Source: Agapetus fuscipes (taxonomy: Eukaryota > Arthropoda > Insecta > Trichoptera > Glossosomatidae). From it: a stretch of 64,000 bases of DNA. Below, one piece after another: positions 63,886-64,000 of this stretch. A program made the position numbers and the translations under genes. A model generated the notes under the pieces. That model was not told where the DNA came from. It did no database searches and was given only the letters and a program-made list of their open reading frames with translations. Numbering within the stretch: position 1 is the first letter of the stretch; every line of letters starts with the position of its first letter. The stretch lies in assembly GCA_951799405.1 (NCBI GenBank), contig OX637363.1, positions 620,001 through 684,000 of the forward strand, read 5' to 3'.

Positions 63886-64000
63886 TTAAGAGTTTCATCT
63901 TCGTTCAAAGTCACTGGTTTTAAAGATCAGCGACCATCAAAGCTATTTTTAAATCCTGTCTTTTACGATATTCATGGGATGAGCTTAAAAATGTTATATC

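Overview
This 64 kb window is animal nuclear DNA, most likely from an insect or another arthropod. The evidence is spliced genes, AT-rich sequence, short TAACC/TTAGG-type arrays, R1-, CR1-, Jockey- and RTE-like retrotransposon pieces, and one four-exon gene of the insect arylalkylamine N-acetyltransferase type. It is gene-poor and very rich in repeats. Most long open frames are remnants of transposable elements. I could not fix the species.

Protein-coding content: (1) a complete-looking four-exon GNAT-family N-acetyltransferase gene on the minus strand (61191 down to 56568, 255 codons plus stop when the predicted exons are joined); (2) one probable first exon of an unrecognised secreted or membrane protein on the plus strand (43125-43396, donor at 43397), preceded by about 1.1 kb of AT-rich DNA with no repeat I recognise.

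Repeat content. The dominant family, called LINE-A here, is a non-LTR retrotransposon. Only the C-terminal end of its ORF (RWFGH...RGRPRK...CKDRKKWR) plus a roughly 350-400 bp 3' UTR and a microsatellite tail of TTAGAT/TTATAGA type survive. I count about 55 copies, in at least four UTR subfamilies (a-d). A related lineage, LINE-A', has the same ORF end but a very short UTR and an (ACAGT)n-type tail. Three pol III SINE families occur: S1 (tRNA-like head, in two copies preceded by a full-length 5S rRNA-like module), S2 (a second tRNA-like head with a long 3' body), and S3 (a Ser/Leu-like head with an A-rich tail). S1 and S2 recur as a fused dimer, and one locus is a 5S-S1-S2 trimer. Several DNA transposons or MITEs have readable target duplications: Harbinger-like 3-bp sites, a hAT-like 8-bp site and TA sites. 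There is a mariner remnant and two solo LTRs, both in ATAT sites.

The most unusual signal is a set of about ten hammerhead-ribozyme-like motifs (CUGANGA, helix II, GAAA, then a minimal helix III and cleavage triplet). They are of the kind known from Penelope-like elements. Several sit in head-to-head inverted pairs, and one such pair forms a precise 236-bp insertion bounded by a 13-bp target duplication (8130-8365).

Layout: 1-10.9 kb, nested LINE-A, SINE and hammerhead elements; 11-13.3 kb, a GC-rich patch of R1 and CR1-like LINE ends; 13.4-20.9 kb, nests with solo LTRs and a 5S-SINE; 21-24.2 kb, a 1.66 kb element with long terminal inverted repeats and a hammerhead palindrome; 24-41.8 kb, SINE/LINE nests with hAT, MITE and Jockey-like insertions; 42-43.4 kb, a low-repeat block with the secreted-protein exon; 43.5-55.8 kb, further repeats, a mariner remnant, a 259-bp perfect palindrome and an RTE-like fragment; 56.5-61.2 kb, the acetyltransferase gene; 61.2-64 kb, MITEs and a 15/30-bp minisatellite. 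Stretches not listed show no gene or repeat that I could recognise.
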